A stretch of 10,024 nt of DNA from contig CAZVAQ010000130.1 in NCBI GenBank assembly GCA_964625145.1, positions 1-10,024 of the forward strand, read 5' to 3'. This DNA comes from CAYTRP01 sp964625145 (lineage in GTDB: Bacteria > Sumerlaeota > Sumerlaeia > SLMS01 > JAHLLQ01). Shown piece by piece: positions 1-7,506 of this stretch. The notes beneath the pieces were generated by a model. The model had not been told where the DNA came from and made no database searches. It saw only the letters and a program-made list of their open reading frames with translations. The position numbers and the translations under genes were made by a program. Within the stretch, counting starts at the first letter, position 1; every line of letters begins with the position of its first letter.

Positions 1-501
1 TTCCTGTGCCTTGCGGCGCTGTATGAAAGCTGGCCAATCCCCAGCTCAGTGTTGCCGGCATTGCCACTGGGTGTCATTGGTGGCGTCATCGCATCGACGA
101 GCCAGGGGATGCCCAATGACGTGTATTTCCAGATTGGTCTGCTGACCATCCTGGGTCTGACGACAAAGAACGCGATCCTGATCGTGCAGTTCGCAAAAGT
201 TCGCCATGATTCGGGGGTTCCGCTGGTGGATGCGACCATCGAGGCGTCGCGCCTGCGACTGCGGCCAATCGTCATGACGTCGCTGGCATTCGGCATGGGC
301 GTGGTGCCACTTGCATTGGCTCATGGCGCCGGCGCCGGTGCACAGAATGCGATCGGTGTGAGCGTCCTTGGCGGCGTGGTCACCTCCACGTTCCTTGTGA
401 CGTTCTACGTGCCACTGTTCTACGTGATCGTGGAGCGCATCTTCGGCAAGAAGCGCGTGGTGACCGCCTCATCGGAAGCAGTGCCCGCCCCTACTGCATG
501 A
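1..501 (+). CDS. RND multidrug efflux transporter, inner-membrane subunit (AcrB/MexB-like HAE1 family), C-terminal part
   Basis: Only the last 166 residues are present; the frame is open from base 1, so the gene starts outside the window. The residues match the C-terminal transmembrane block of AcrB-type proton-driven exporters, which form trimers in the inner membrane and pump drugs, dyes or solvents through a periplasmic adaptor and an outer-membrane channel. Visible family hallmarks are LYESW near residue 8, NDVYFQIGLLTILGL (39-53), TKNAILIVQFAK (55-66), RLRPIVMTSLAF (86-97) and GAGAQNAIG (111-119). K56, R88 and T93 align by motif with the proton-relay residues Lys940, Arg971 and Thr978 of E. 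coli AcrB. About four hydrophobic helices are visible, then a short cytoplasmic tail ending VPAPTA. No lesion is seen. The adaptor gene would be expected upstream, outside the window. The substrate cannot be predicted. Confidence 0.95.
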   Translation, partial: FLCLAALYESWPIPSSVLPALPLGVIGGVIASTSQGMPNDVYFQIGLLTILGLTTKNAILIVQFAKVRHDSGVPLVDATIEASRLRLRPIVMTSLAFGMGVVPLALAHGAGAGAQNAIGVSVLGGVVTSTFLVTFYVPLFYVIVERIFGKKRVVTASSEAVPAPTA

Positions 502-534
502 CCCCTGGGTGGTGATCCAATCACCGGTCACAAG

Positions 535-579
535 TCGCGCAGGGCAGAGTGGTACACTAGCCCTGCGCGATTCATTTTC
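535..579 (+). terminator. Hairpin with T-rich tail, probable intrinsic terminator of the RND gene
   Basis: An 11-bp perfect inverted repeat (tcgcgcagggc at 535-545, gccctgcgcga at 560-570) encloses a 14-nt loop and is followed by ttcatttt. It lies 34 bases after the RND stop codon, as expected for a Rho-independent terminator. The tail is interrupted by a C and an A, so termination may be incomplete. The loop and the start of the right arm contain TGGTACACT (550-558), which resembles an extended -10 element and could instead, or also, serve the VOC gene at 607. No good -35 is visible. Confidence 0.6.
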
Positions 580-606
580 ATCGCCGCTTCACAGGAGGAA
601 GACACC

Positions 607-1077
607 ATGCATCCGGACGTTCGCATCGGACACATTCATCTGAAGGTTGCGGACCTGGAGAGGTCGCTTGCGTTCTATCGCGATGTGCTCGGGTTCGAGG
701 TGACGCAGTGGTTCGGCCGCGAGGCGGTGTTCCTGTCCGCCGGTGGCTATCACCATCACATCGGGCTGAACACTTGGGAGAGCAAAGGCGGCGCGCCACC
801 GGCACCGGGGACGACGGGGCTCTATCACGTCGCCATTCTATATCCGACGCGCGGGGAATTGGCTAATGCACTGCGCCGGTTGCGTGTGGCGGGGATTCGC
901 CTGACTGGCGCGGCGGATCATGGAGTCAGTGAGGCGCTGTACCTGAACGATCCTGACGGCAACGGGGTGGAGCTCTACTGGGACCGCAAGAAGGAGGAAT
1001 GGCCGAGGAAGGCCGATGGCAGCCTGAACATGGTCACGTTGCCGCTGGATCTGGAGGGGTTGCTGGCGGAGCGGTGA
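607..1077 (+). CDS. VOC (glyoxalase/bleomycin-resistance/extradiol-dioxygenase fold) family protein
   Basis: This 156-residue protein is one complete vicinal-oxygen-chelate domain made of two beta-alpha-beta-beta-beta halves. The first half runs about 7-57 (HIHLKVADLERSLAFYRDVL, then HHHIGLNTW). The second runs about 71-126 (GLYHVAILYPTR, then DPDGNGVELYWDR). Candidate metal ligands are H9 or H11, H74 and E122, the pattern used by glyoxalase I and type I extradiol enzymes, so it probably binds a divalent metal. The GLYHVAI and NGVELYWDR forms resemble CatE-like ring-cleavage dioxygenases, but those normally carry two such domains (about 280 residues), so the substrate is unknown. There is no signal peptide, suggesting a cytoplasmic protein. 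The start is supported by AGGAGG at 593-598, eight bases before the ATG. The gene stands alone behind a hairpin and converges on the hydrolase with only 13 bases between stop codons. Confidence 0.88.
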   Translation: MHPDVRIGHIHLKVADLERSLAFYRDVLGFEVTQWFGREAVFLSAGGYHHHIGLNTWESKGGAPPAPGTTGLYHVAILYPTRGELANALRRLRVAGIRLTGAADHGVSEALYLNDPDGNGVELYWDRKKEEWPRKADGSLNMVTLPLDLEGLLAER

Positions 1078-1090
1078 CAGGCTTGGGCAA

Positions 1091-2080
1091 CTATTCTCCG
1101 ACCACTTTCGGCGGCGCGGCGAAAACTTCCTCCAGGAAGCTCGCCGCCTGCTGAAGCACCTCAGGCGGTGGCGTTTGATGCCCCATGCCCGGCACGCGGA
1201 TGAACTGGTTTGGAACCCCCGCCTGAGTCAGTGCGTCGGCAAGGCGTTGGCTCTGGTTGATGGGGACGGTGACGTCGTCCTCGCCATGAATGATGAGGAA
1301 TGGTGGATCGTCCGGCGTGACCCAGGTGATCGGGTTGACGTCGTGGACGAGCTTCACGATCCCGGGGTAGGGCGGCTCTGGATTCGTGAGGTTCTGCTTC
1401 AGGACGCCGAGGCCCTTGCCCGGTCCGCTGAAACCGATGAGACGCGCTCCGGATGAATTCGGCGATTCGTGGTTGCTGGCGGCGCCGGGTGGAGTCGTGA
1501 CGTCCTCCATGATGTTCAGGAGATCTGTCGGCCCGTACAGATCGACGACGGCCTGCACGCGCGAGGACTGGTCGAGGTTGCCGCCCACGGTTCCTTCAAG
1601 ATCGGCAACGTCGCCACTGGTCCCCAACAGCGCGACCAGATGCCCACCAGCCGACGTGCCGAGCGCCGCGAAGCGGTCGGGATCGAGATTGTATTTGTCG
1701 GCGTTCGCCCGCAGGTAGCGGACGGCACCCTTCACGTCATGAATCTGCGCGGGGAAAGTGACGGGTTCCTCCCCCCACTCGCCCTCCTGCGTGGTGAGAC
1801 GATACTGGATGCTGGCGACCGCAATGCCGCGCTCGGGGAGGCGGTAGACCGATGACGAGGACTTCAGGTCGTAGGTCCCCTTGTTCCAACCGCCGCCGTG
1901 CACACGCACGACAAGGGGCCATGGGCCGCTGGATTCATCAGTCGGCAGGACAATATCCATATGCAGCGGCTGCCCGCCGACGGTGGCGTAGACGACATCA
2001 TCATGGGTGACAGGAATCTGTGCCTGGGCGACGCCAGTGCCTACCAACAACAGCAGGGCCGACGCGAGATGCACTTTCAT
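1091..2080 (-). CDS. Secreted alpha/beta hydrolase (BD-FAE / acetyl-esterase-like)
   Basis: This 329-residue serine hydrolase probably cleaves ester bonds outside the cytoplasm. It starts with a Sec signal peptide (hydrophobic 5-15, likely cut after AQA at 20). The oxyanion-hole motif HGGGW is at 61-65 and the nucleophile elbow GTSAGG at 141-146 with Ser143. The likely acid is D269 in HGEDDVTVP and the catalytic His is H301 in GMGHQTP, so the triad is complete. The LGLGxxK-type and proline-rich stretch at about 195-240 looks like a lid or insertion. Close relatives by motif are feruloyl/acetyl-xylan esterase-like and carboxylesterase-like proteins, but the substrate is not shown here. The start at 2080 is chosen because GGAGAA (complement of 2086-2091) precedes it at good spacing and the signal peptide begins there. 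The frame stays open upstream to 2464, but that extension is low-quality sequence and overlaps the abiEi relic. Confidence 0.9.
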   Translation of the reverse strand: MKVHLASALLLLVGTGVAQAQIPVTHDDVVYATVGGQPLHMDIVLPTDESSGPWPLVVRVHGGGWNKGTYDLKSSSSVYRLPERGIAVASIQYRLTTQEGEWGEEPVTFPAQIHDVKGAVRYLRANADKYNLDPDRFAALGTSAGGHLVALLGTSGDVADLEGTVGGNLDQSSRVQAVVDLYGPTDLLNIMEDVTTPPGAASNHESPNSSGARLIGFSGPGKGLGVLKQNLTNPEPPYPGIVKLVHDVNPITWVTPDDPPFLIIHGEDDVTVPINQSQRLADALTQAGVPNQFIRVPGMGHQTPPPEVLQQAASFLEEVFAAPPKVVGE

Positions 2081-2261
2081 GGCTGTTCTCCACGATTGGT
2101 TGTCCAAAGTTGGGGGGCCATCCGGAATGGACTGCGATCCATGCCCAGTTGGTCCACTCCCCCACGAACCCGCAACCCAAATGCGGGGGCGACGTGGAGC
2201 GGGATAACGGGCTATATTGAGGATGCGTGCATTTTTCACCTGCGTTTGAATGCGTTTTCCG

Positions 2262-2282
2262 TCAATTGTCGCGTGCAATTGA
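2262..2282. promoter_or_regulatory. Inverted repeat just upstream of the abiEi start, possible AbiEi operator
   Basis: Arms tcaattg (2262-2268) and caattga (2276-2282) form a perfect 7-bp inverted repeat around a 7-base spacer, ending 9 bases before the ATG of the abiEi relic. In characterised AbiE systems the antitoxin AbiEi represses its own operon by binding inverted repeats in the promoter region, so position and symmetry suggest an operator remnant. This is inference: no binding motif for this branch of the family is known to me. The right arm also overlaps the Shine-Dalgarno-like AGGAAG at 2282-2287. Confidence 0.35.
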
Positions 2283-2291
2283 GGAAGTAGT

Positions 2292-3012
2292 ATGGCGACT
2301 GCACGAAACTTTATCGACGATTTGGCCGCCCGCGGGCAGTACAGTTTTGCCCCGGAGGAGCTGATGGAAACCCTGGCTCTGAGCCCAGCGGCAGCAAAGG
2401 CGGCCCTGAACCGGTAATCCCGCTCAGGACTCGTGGCCAATCCGTCTCGGGGATTCTGGGTCATTCTGCCCCCCGGAGTACCGTCGTCTGGGGTGCCTAC
2501 CTCCGGAGCAGTTCGTGCCGAACTTAATGGAGCGTCTCAAGAACCCCTACTACGTCGGGCTGCTCTCCGCTGCACAATATCACGGAGCAGCCCATCATCA
2601 CCCGCAGGAATTCCAAGTCGTGACGGAGACAAATCGACGCCTGCTGGAATGTGGTGGTGTGCGGGTAGTCTTCATTGCAGCCAAGAGACTGAAGCAAGTG
2701 GGTACCCAGACCTTCAATACGCCGCGGGGGATTGGGCAATGTTGCTTCCACGCTTGCGGAGTTGACACCAAACATCGATCCCGCATTGCTGGCCAAGGAG
2801 GCTCACAATGCGCCCCTGCATTGGCGGCAACGATTCGGCTGTCTACTGGATCTGATTGGCGCGGGGGACAAGACGGCGGAACTAGCGGTTCTCGTCTCAA
2901 AGTCCGCAAGGAACTTCATTCCCCTATCATACCCTCGCGAACAACCGATAATCGCCCGTACCGAGAAGTGGAGAGTCCTGGTCAAAACGGAATTGGACGC
3001 GGAGGTTCTCGC
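2292..3012 (+). pseudogene. abiEi: Decayed abiEi, type IV antitoxin / transcriptional repressor of the AbiE abortive-infection system
   Basis: Stitching frames together recovers a recognisable AbiEi protein. It begins at ATG 2292 (AGGAAG at 2282-2287) with a winged-helix start, MATARNFIDDLAARGQYSFA. It reaches a TAA at 2415 where the family has a residue in the recognition region, and resumes in the same frame with SGLVANPSRGFWVILPP. A run of six C at 2469-2474 then shifts the frame, after which EYRRLGCLPPEQFVPNLMERL, PYYVGLLSAAQYHGAAHHHP, RRLLECGGVRVVFIAAKR and TFNTPRG follow. At about 2725-2731 roughly 20-25 codons typical of the family (the segment before GGLxNV) appear deleted out of frame. 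The remainder, GNVASTLAEL through KWRVLVKTELDAEV, lies in a third frame and runs to about 3010. An intact AbiEi would bind DNA, repress the operon and counteract AbiEii. Homology is from remembered family motifs. The lesions are seen directly as a stop codon and two frame changes. Confidence 0.82.
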
Positions 3013-3820
3013 GTGTTCCCACAGGACTATATTACCGAGTGGCAAACTGTTGCTCCGTGGATAAACGATGAGCAAGTTGAACAGGACTTGGTGATATCCC
3101 GTGCTCGGTCGAGATCTACTCGCATCCGCTCCTGAAAAGTGACCTCGCCTTTCGTAGTGGCACGGCGTTATACAAGCTTCATATCCAGCCTGCCGCGCGC
3201 TACTAGGAAGACATCGACCTGATCCAACGGAAGCCCGGACCGATTGGCAGTGTCATGGATGCCTTGCGCTCAACCTTGTCCCCATTGCTGGGAGAGCCCA
3301 GGGCAAACAAGGGGGAGGCCGAGTCACGCTGACGCATCGCTTCCGAGCGGAGGGTGCTTCTCAACTTCAGCTTCGCCTCAAGTTCGAGATCAACACGCGG
3401 GAGCATGAGGCCTTCCTGGGATTTCGAGAGTTCCCGTACATGGTTTCAAGCTGTTGGTCCAAGCAGTCGGCAACAATCATCACCTATGAACTGGATGAGC
3501 GGCTGGCAACAAAGCCTCGGGCACTCTACCCGCGGAGGAAGGGAAGGGATCTCTTTGACCTCGCGCTGGCACTGAAGAATACAAGCACCGATCCTGACAA
3601 GGTTGTTGAGCTGTTCGAGCGATACAAGCAGCGTGAAGAATTGTACGTCAACCGCGCGATGTTTGAACGCCACATGCTGGACAAACTAGACCATCCGCAG
3701 TTTGGCGCTGACATCCGTCCGCTGCTCAGACCCGAACACAAGTGGGAGGTAGTCGAGGCATACAATGAAGTGGCGAACAAGCTCATCGCGCGGCTTCCCG
3801 GTAAGCCTTGGAGAGGGTAG
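3013..3820 (+). pseudogene. abiEii: Decayed abiEii, type IV toxin nucleotidyltransferase of the AbiE system
   Basis: The relic follows abiEi directly. A GTG at 3013 opens FPQDYITEWQTVAPWINDEQ and VEQDLVISRA, the usual AbiEii beginning (family members start MIP or similar). A missing base near 3105-3108 shifts the frame, after which VEIYSHPLLKSDLAFRSGTA and LYKLHIQPAARY continue to a TAG at 3204. That stop replaces the residue just before the metal-binding EDIDL motif (3207-3221) of this DNA-polymerase-beta-like nucleotidyltransferase fold. PGPIGSVMDALRSTLSPLLG follows. A second lost base at about 3308-3320 changes frame again. RVTLTHRFRAEGA, LKFEINTREHE, ITYELDERLATK, RRKGRDLFDLALAL and ADIRPLLRP then read open to TAG 3818-3820. 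An intact protein would transfer nucleotides to block growth of phage-infected or antitoxin-depleted cells; this copy cannot make the full enzyme. Its end is 9 bases from the convergent recQ stop. G+C counted by hand at 3541-3660 is about 52%, below the 68% at 8101-8160. Confidence 0.85.
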
Positions 3821-3829
3821 CGCAGCCCC

Positions 3830-5959
3830 TCACTCTTCGCCCCGATTATCCCGGCATGCCTTGACAATGCGGATCTGCCAGTAGGGGACGCGGCCTCCCA
3901 GTACATCGAAGACGGGGCGCAGCTTGTTGTCCGATGCCAAGTCCAGCGCGGCTTCGATGGATGGTTGGACTTCGCGGGGAACCCAAGGGGACGGGTCGGC
4001 GATGCCATGGGCGGCGATGTATTCGAGCAGGTAGCCTTCGACGGTGCTGGACGCACGGCCAATGCGTTCGGCGATTTCATCGAGGGGGAGTTCCTCCGCG
4101 AACAAACGCGTGGCCATGGCGCGGGCATCCTTTGGGAGAGGGATGCGGGGAGTTTCATCCAACGCGGTCGTATCAGGAGGACGCCCCTCCCACAACGCAT
4201 CGAGGAAAGCCTCGCCGTAGGCCTTGAGTTTCCGGCGGCCAACACCCTTCACATTGAGGAACTCGTCCAGGTTGCGCGGCTTCTTTCGGGCGATGTCGCG
4301 CAGCGTCACGTCGCCAAAGACGACATATGGCGGCACCTTCTGCTCTTCTGCGATCACTTTGCGCCGCGCGCGAAGGCGCTGGAATGCGGCTACTTGTTCC
4401 CCGGTCAACTCCTCGTCCATCGACGATGGCAGGGCCGTAGTCGGAGCCAGGCGATCCAGCAGGATTCCCGTGGTGCGATTGCGAAGGATCTGCCATCCGG
4501 TTTCGCTGACGCGGAGGTGGCCTTCCTCCCCCTGCTCGACGAAGCCGGACGTGCGCAGTTGTTCGATCCAATCGAGGATGGCGTTCTTCGAATGCTCCTT
4601 CAGGAGACCGTGCGTGCTGAGCTTGTCGTGGCCGGACTCGACGATCTTCCTTCCCATGGAGCCGTGCAGGACGTCGGCGGTGTAGGTGGCGTTGTGGGCT
4701 TCGTCCAATCGCTTGATGCACGAGAGGATTTTTTGTGCGATGATGTGACTGTCCGGGATGGGCCGTTGACCGCCGGTGCAGTTGTCGCACGTGCCGCAAT
4801 TGGGTCGGGGATAGCGCTCGCCGAAGTGGCCAAGAAGTCCCGCGCGGCGGCAGGTGGTGCCGGAACACCAGCCGTGCATGAGGTTGAGCTGACGATTGGT
4901 GGCCGCCTGCAACTCCGGCGGTGCCTCGCTGTTGATCTTCTTCCATGTCATCAGATCGGCAAACGAATAGAGCAGAAGACATTCGGAGGGAAGTCCGTCG
5001 CGGCCGGCGCGGCCGCTTTCCTGCTGGTAGTTCTCGATACTCTTCGGCATGCCCATGTGCACGACATAGCGCACGTCGGGTTTGTTGATGCCCATGCCAA
5101 AGGCGATGGTCGCCACGACGATGTCGACGCGATCGGCGACGAAGTCGTCCTGGTTCGCGATGCGCATCTGCGGATCCATGCCCGCGTGATAGGCGACCGC
5201 GCTGAAACCGAGAGATCGCAGGCGCTCGGCAGTGCTTTCAGTCTCCTTGCGCGAGATGCAATAGATGATGCCGGACTGGTTCGGATGACGGCGCACCACC
5301 TCGAGCATCATGTCGAACCCGCCGCGGCGCGGTTTCGCCGCGTAGAACAGGTTGGGCCGGTCGAAGGAACCGCGAAGGACTTCCGGTTCGCGCAGCTCCA
5401 ACTGCCCGACGATGTCCAGCGCGACCTCGTGGGTGGCCGTTGCCGTGAAGGCATGCATGTCCACCTGTGGGAACTGGGCGCGCAGCCTGGCGATCTGGCG
5501 GTACTCCGGCCGGAAGTCATGCCCCCACATGCTGACGCAATGCGCTTCATCCACGGCGACGAAGGAAAGTTGCGAGCCATTGAGAATGTTGGAGAGGCTC
5601 TCCAGCGCGATGCGTTCCGGCGAGACGTAGAGCAGCTTCAGCACGCCGGAGCGCAGCCGCGCGACGACGTCCATGCGCTCGTCCGGCGGTTGGTTGCTGT
5701 GCAGGCACCCGGCCTCGACACCGGCCTGGCGGAGTTGTGCCACCTGGTCGCGCATCAGCGAGATCAGCGGCGAGATGACGACGGCGGTACCTTGGCGCAG
5801 GATTGCCGGCGCCTGGAAGCAGATCGACTTTCCCCCGCCGGTGGGCAGGACGACCAGCGAGTCGCGCGACTCCATGATGGCGCGCATGGCGGCCTGCTGG
5901 TGCGGGCGGAATGTATCGTAGCCCCAAACGTCACGCAGGACGCGGCGCAGTTCACTCAT
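3830..5959 (-). CDS. recQ: ATP-dependent DNA helicase RecQ with C-terminal helix-turn-helix-like extension
   Basis: This 709-residue superfamily 2 helicase unwinds DNA 3' to 5' in recombination repair and replication-fork processing. Domains in order: helicase core with motif 0 (GYDTFRPHQ, 13-21), Walker A PTGGGKS (39-45), DEAH (137-140), aromatic-rich loop CVSMWGHDFRPEY (141-153), FTATAT (171-176) and motif VI QESGRAGRDG (313-322); zinc-binding Cys set C370, C388, C391, C394; winged-helix RQC region about 400-505; HRDC domain about 517-592 (GVGRRKLKAYG at 572-582). All core catalytic residues are present. E. coli RecQ is about 610 residues. The extra roughly 100 residues here (LPLDEIAERIGRASSTVEGY at 624-643 and on to the end) look like the HTH_40-type module seen on some RecQ proteins outside enterobacteria. 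The start at 5959 is chosen because motif 0 begins 12 residues later and its ATG overlaps the sulfatase stop (ATGAGTGA, 5952-5959), suggesting translational coupling. No strong Shine-Dalgarno is seen. Confidence 0.97.
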   Translation of the reverse strand: MSELRRVLRDVWGYDTFRPHQQAAMRAIMESRDSLVVLPTGGGKSICFQAPAILRQGTAVVISPLISLMRDQVAQLRQAGVEAGCLHSNQPPDERMDVVARLRSGVLKLLYVSPERIALESLSNILNGSQLSFVAVDEAHCVSMWGHDFRPEYRQIARLRAQFPQVDMHAFTATATHEVALDIVGQLELREPEVLRGSFDRPNLFYAAKPRRGGFDMMLEVVRRHPNQSGIIYCISRKETESTAERLRSLGFSAVAYHAGMDPQMRIANQDDFVADRVDIVVATIAFGMGINKPDVRYVVHMGMPKSIENYQQESGRAGRDGLPSECLLLYSFADLMTWKKINSEAPPELQAATNRQLNLMHGWCSGTTCRRAGLLGHFGERYPRPNCGTCDNCTGGQRPIPDSHIIAQKILSCIKRLDEAHNATYTADVLHGSMGRKIVESGHDKLSTHGLLKEHSKNAILDWIEQLRTSGFVEQGEEGHLRVSETGWQILRNRTTGILLDRLAPTTALPSSMDEELTGEQVAAFQRLRARRKVIAEEQKVPPYVVFGDVTLRDIARKKPRNLDEFLNVKGVGRRKLKAYGEAFLDALWEGRPPDTTALDETPRIPLPKDARAMATRLFAEELPLDEIAERIGRASSTVEGYLLEYIAAHGIADPSPWVPREVQPSIEAALDLASDNKLRPVFDVLGGRVPYWQIRIVKACRDNRGEE

Positions 5960-7442
5960 AAATCGGCGCCGCCCGCTCCCGTGCCTGCAACAGCACATCA
6001 TACATCCTGGCGACAGTGGCCTCATGCCCCGGCTGCACCGCCAGGTTTACAAACTCCCCCGGATCGTTGTCGTGATCGTACAGTTCAATGCCCTCAAGCC
6101 CATCCTTGTAGACATTGAGCCGATAGCGATCCGTGCGGACTGACTCGGCTTCCTCGCGCGAGATGGTGTAGACCATCGATCTGGCCGTGCGGCCGTTGGC
6201 GGGGTCCTCCAGGACGGGGCGCAGGGACTCGCCGGGGAGATCGCTACGCACCGGAATCCCGGCGACGTCGGACAGTGTCGGGTACAGATCGATCAGCTCG
6301 ACGAGTTCGCTTGAATGCCCGCCGGTTGTCCATGGTGTCGCGATGATGAGCGGCACGCGCGTGGTGTCCTCGAACAGGCTCAGCTTCTGCCAGGTTGTGT
6401 GCTCGCCCAGGTTGTAGCCGTGGTCGCTGACGAAGACGATGACGGTGTTGTCATCGAGGCCGAGGCGCTCGACCTCGTCGAGGATGCGGCCAACCTGCGT
6501 GTCCATGAACGTGATGGCCGCGTAGTAGCCCGCGAGGGCCTTGCGCATTTGCTCCTCGTTCATGCCGTACTTCACGGCATTGGTCTGCGTTTGGGCTGCT
6601 TCCGGCACGTCGCCCAGATCGTCCTCCGGGACGAAGGGGAGCTCCATATCCTGCCACGGGTACCTGTCGAAGTATTCGCGCGGGGCCACCAGCGGTACGT
6701 GCGGACGCACCATGCCCACGCCGAGGAAGAATGGTTGTGGCAGCTCGCGCATCAACTGAATGGCCAGATCGGCGGACTTGGCATCCGCGTGAATCTCCGC
6801 GCCGCCGTCGGCCTGCACGGTGACAAAATCCATCCCCTCGTGCGTGACCAAGGGGGTCAGGTCCTCCTTGTCGCCCGGGGCGTTGTGTTCCGGCGCCTGG
6901 ATGTTGAACGTGCTGGTCCACGAGGCGGGATCCTCGTAACGCGACGTGCCATTCACGATCTCGCCGGGAATACCCATGTGAAACATCTTTCCGACTCGCA
7001 CGGCATTGTACCCGTGCGCGCGGAAATGCTGGGGCATGGTGACAAGATCGGGAATCCGGTCGCGAAACCCGCCGCTGGGGGGAACTTCATCATTGGGGGC
7101 GGCGCGATACATGCCCGATGTCTCCCCCAATGCCGTGGGGTAATGTCCCGTCATGATGGACGAACGGGACGGACCGCAGACGGGGTACTGGCAGTAGGCG
7201 CGGGTGAAGACAACGCCGCGCTCTGCCAGGCGGTCCAGGTTCGGCGTCTTGCACTGGGGATGACCGTAGCCGCTGAGCGCCGTCGAGAGATCGTCGGACA
7301 TGATGAAGATCACGTTGAGGCGCTCGGGTTCGCCCTGGTTCAGGGCGGGGCCGTGGCTGATGGCGCAACCCAGCATCGTGAGTCCCAAGGCGGCCATGCC
7401 GAGCGATTGGCTGGCGATGCGGCGGGATATTGCGTTTTTCAT
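5952..7442 (-). CDS. Sulfatase, iduronate-2-sulfatase-like, probable lipoprotein
   Basis: This 496-residue arylsulfatase-superfamily enzyme hydrolyses sulfate esters. The N-terminus has a basic stretch, a hydrophobic core and a lipobox-like MLGC ending at Cys26, so it is probably a lipid-anchored envelope protein. IFIMSDD (45-51) gives metal-binding D50 and D51. CGPSR (89-93) is the Cys-x-Pro-Ser-Arg signature whose Cys89 is converted to formylglycine by a separate maturase. GKMFH (151-155) supplies K152 and H155, RPHVP (246-250) H248, and VSDHGYNLGEHTTWQKLSLFE (338-358) D340, H341 and K353. KTPNLDRLA together with the SDHG..LGEH..W.K pattern resembles iduronate-2-sulfatases. The natural substrate could be another sulfated glycan. 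The start at 7442 has AGGGG (complement 7446-7450) before it. The frame is open to 7607 but that extension lacks a signal peptide. Its stop overlaps recQ, and it diverges from the D-aminoacylase-like gene. Confidence 0.95.
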   Translation of the reverse strand: MKNAISRRIASQSLGMAALGLTMLGCAISHGPALNQGEPERLNVIFIMSDDLSTALSGYGHPQCKTPNLDRLAERGVVFTRAYCQYPVCGPSRSSIMTGHYPTALGETSGMYRAAPNDEVPPSGGFRDRIPDLVTMPQHFRAHGYNAVRVGKMFHMGIPGEIVNGTSRYEDPASWTSTFNIQAPEHNAPGDKEDLTPLVTHEGMDFVTVQADGGAEIHADAKSADLAIQLMRELPQPFFLGVGMVRPHVPLVAPREYFDRYPWQDMELPFVPEDDLGDVPEAAQTQTNAVKYGMNEEQMRKALAGYYAAITFMDTQVGRILDEVERLGLDDNTVIVFVSDHGYNLGEHTTWQKLSLFEDTTRVPLIIATPWTTGGHSSELVELIDLYPTLSDVAGIPVRSDLPGESLRPVLEDPANGRTARSMVYTISREEAESVRTDRYRLNVYKDGLEGIELYDHDNDPGEFVNLAVQPGHEATVARMYDVLLQARERAAPIYE

Positions 7443-7506
7443 GATCCCCTGCCTTTCGATGGCTGGAACGGTCATGCGCGGATGGAAAGCCCAGCCTACC
7501 CTCCCG

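Noticed and set aside
2081..2464. N-terminal extension of the esterase-like hydrolase
   Set aside because: The frame is open, but a Shine-Dalgarno and signal peptide mark the start at 2080, and the extension overlaps the abiEi relic and its leader.
2469..2474. Programmed frameshifting at the C6 run in abiEi
   Set aside because: The same gene has a nonsense codon and a deletion in addition, so a recoding explanation would not restore a product.
2515..3135. A 206-codon open frame on the plus strand as one intact protein
   Set aside because: Its ends match AbiEi and AbiEii respectively, while its middle is out-of-frame nonsense. It joins pieces of two pseudogenes by chance.
3965..6118. A 717-codon open frame on the plus strand
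   Set aside because: It lies antisense to recQ, which has every helicase motif in order. Long antisense frames are common in GC-rich genes, and its translation shows no recognisable domain.
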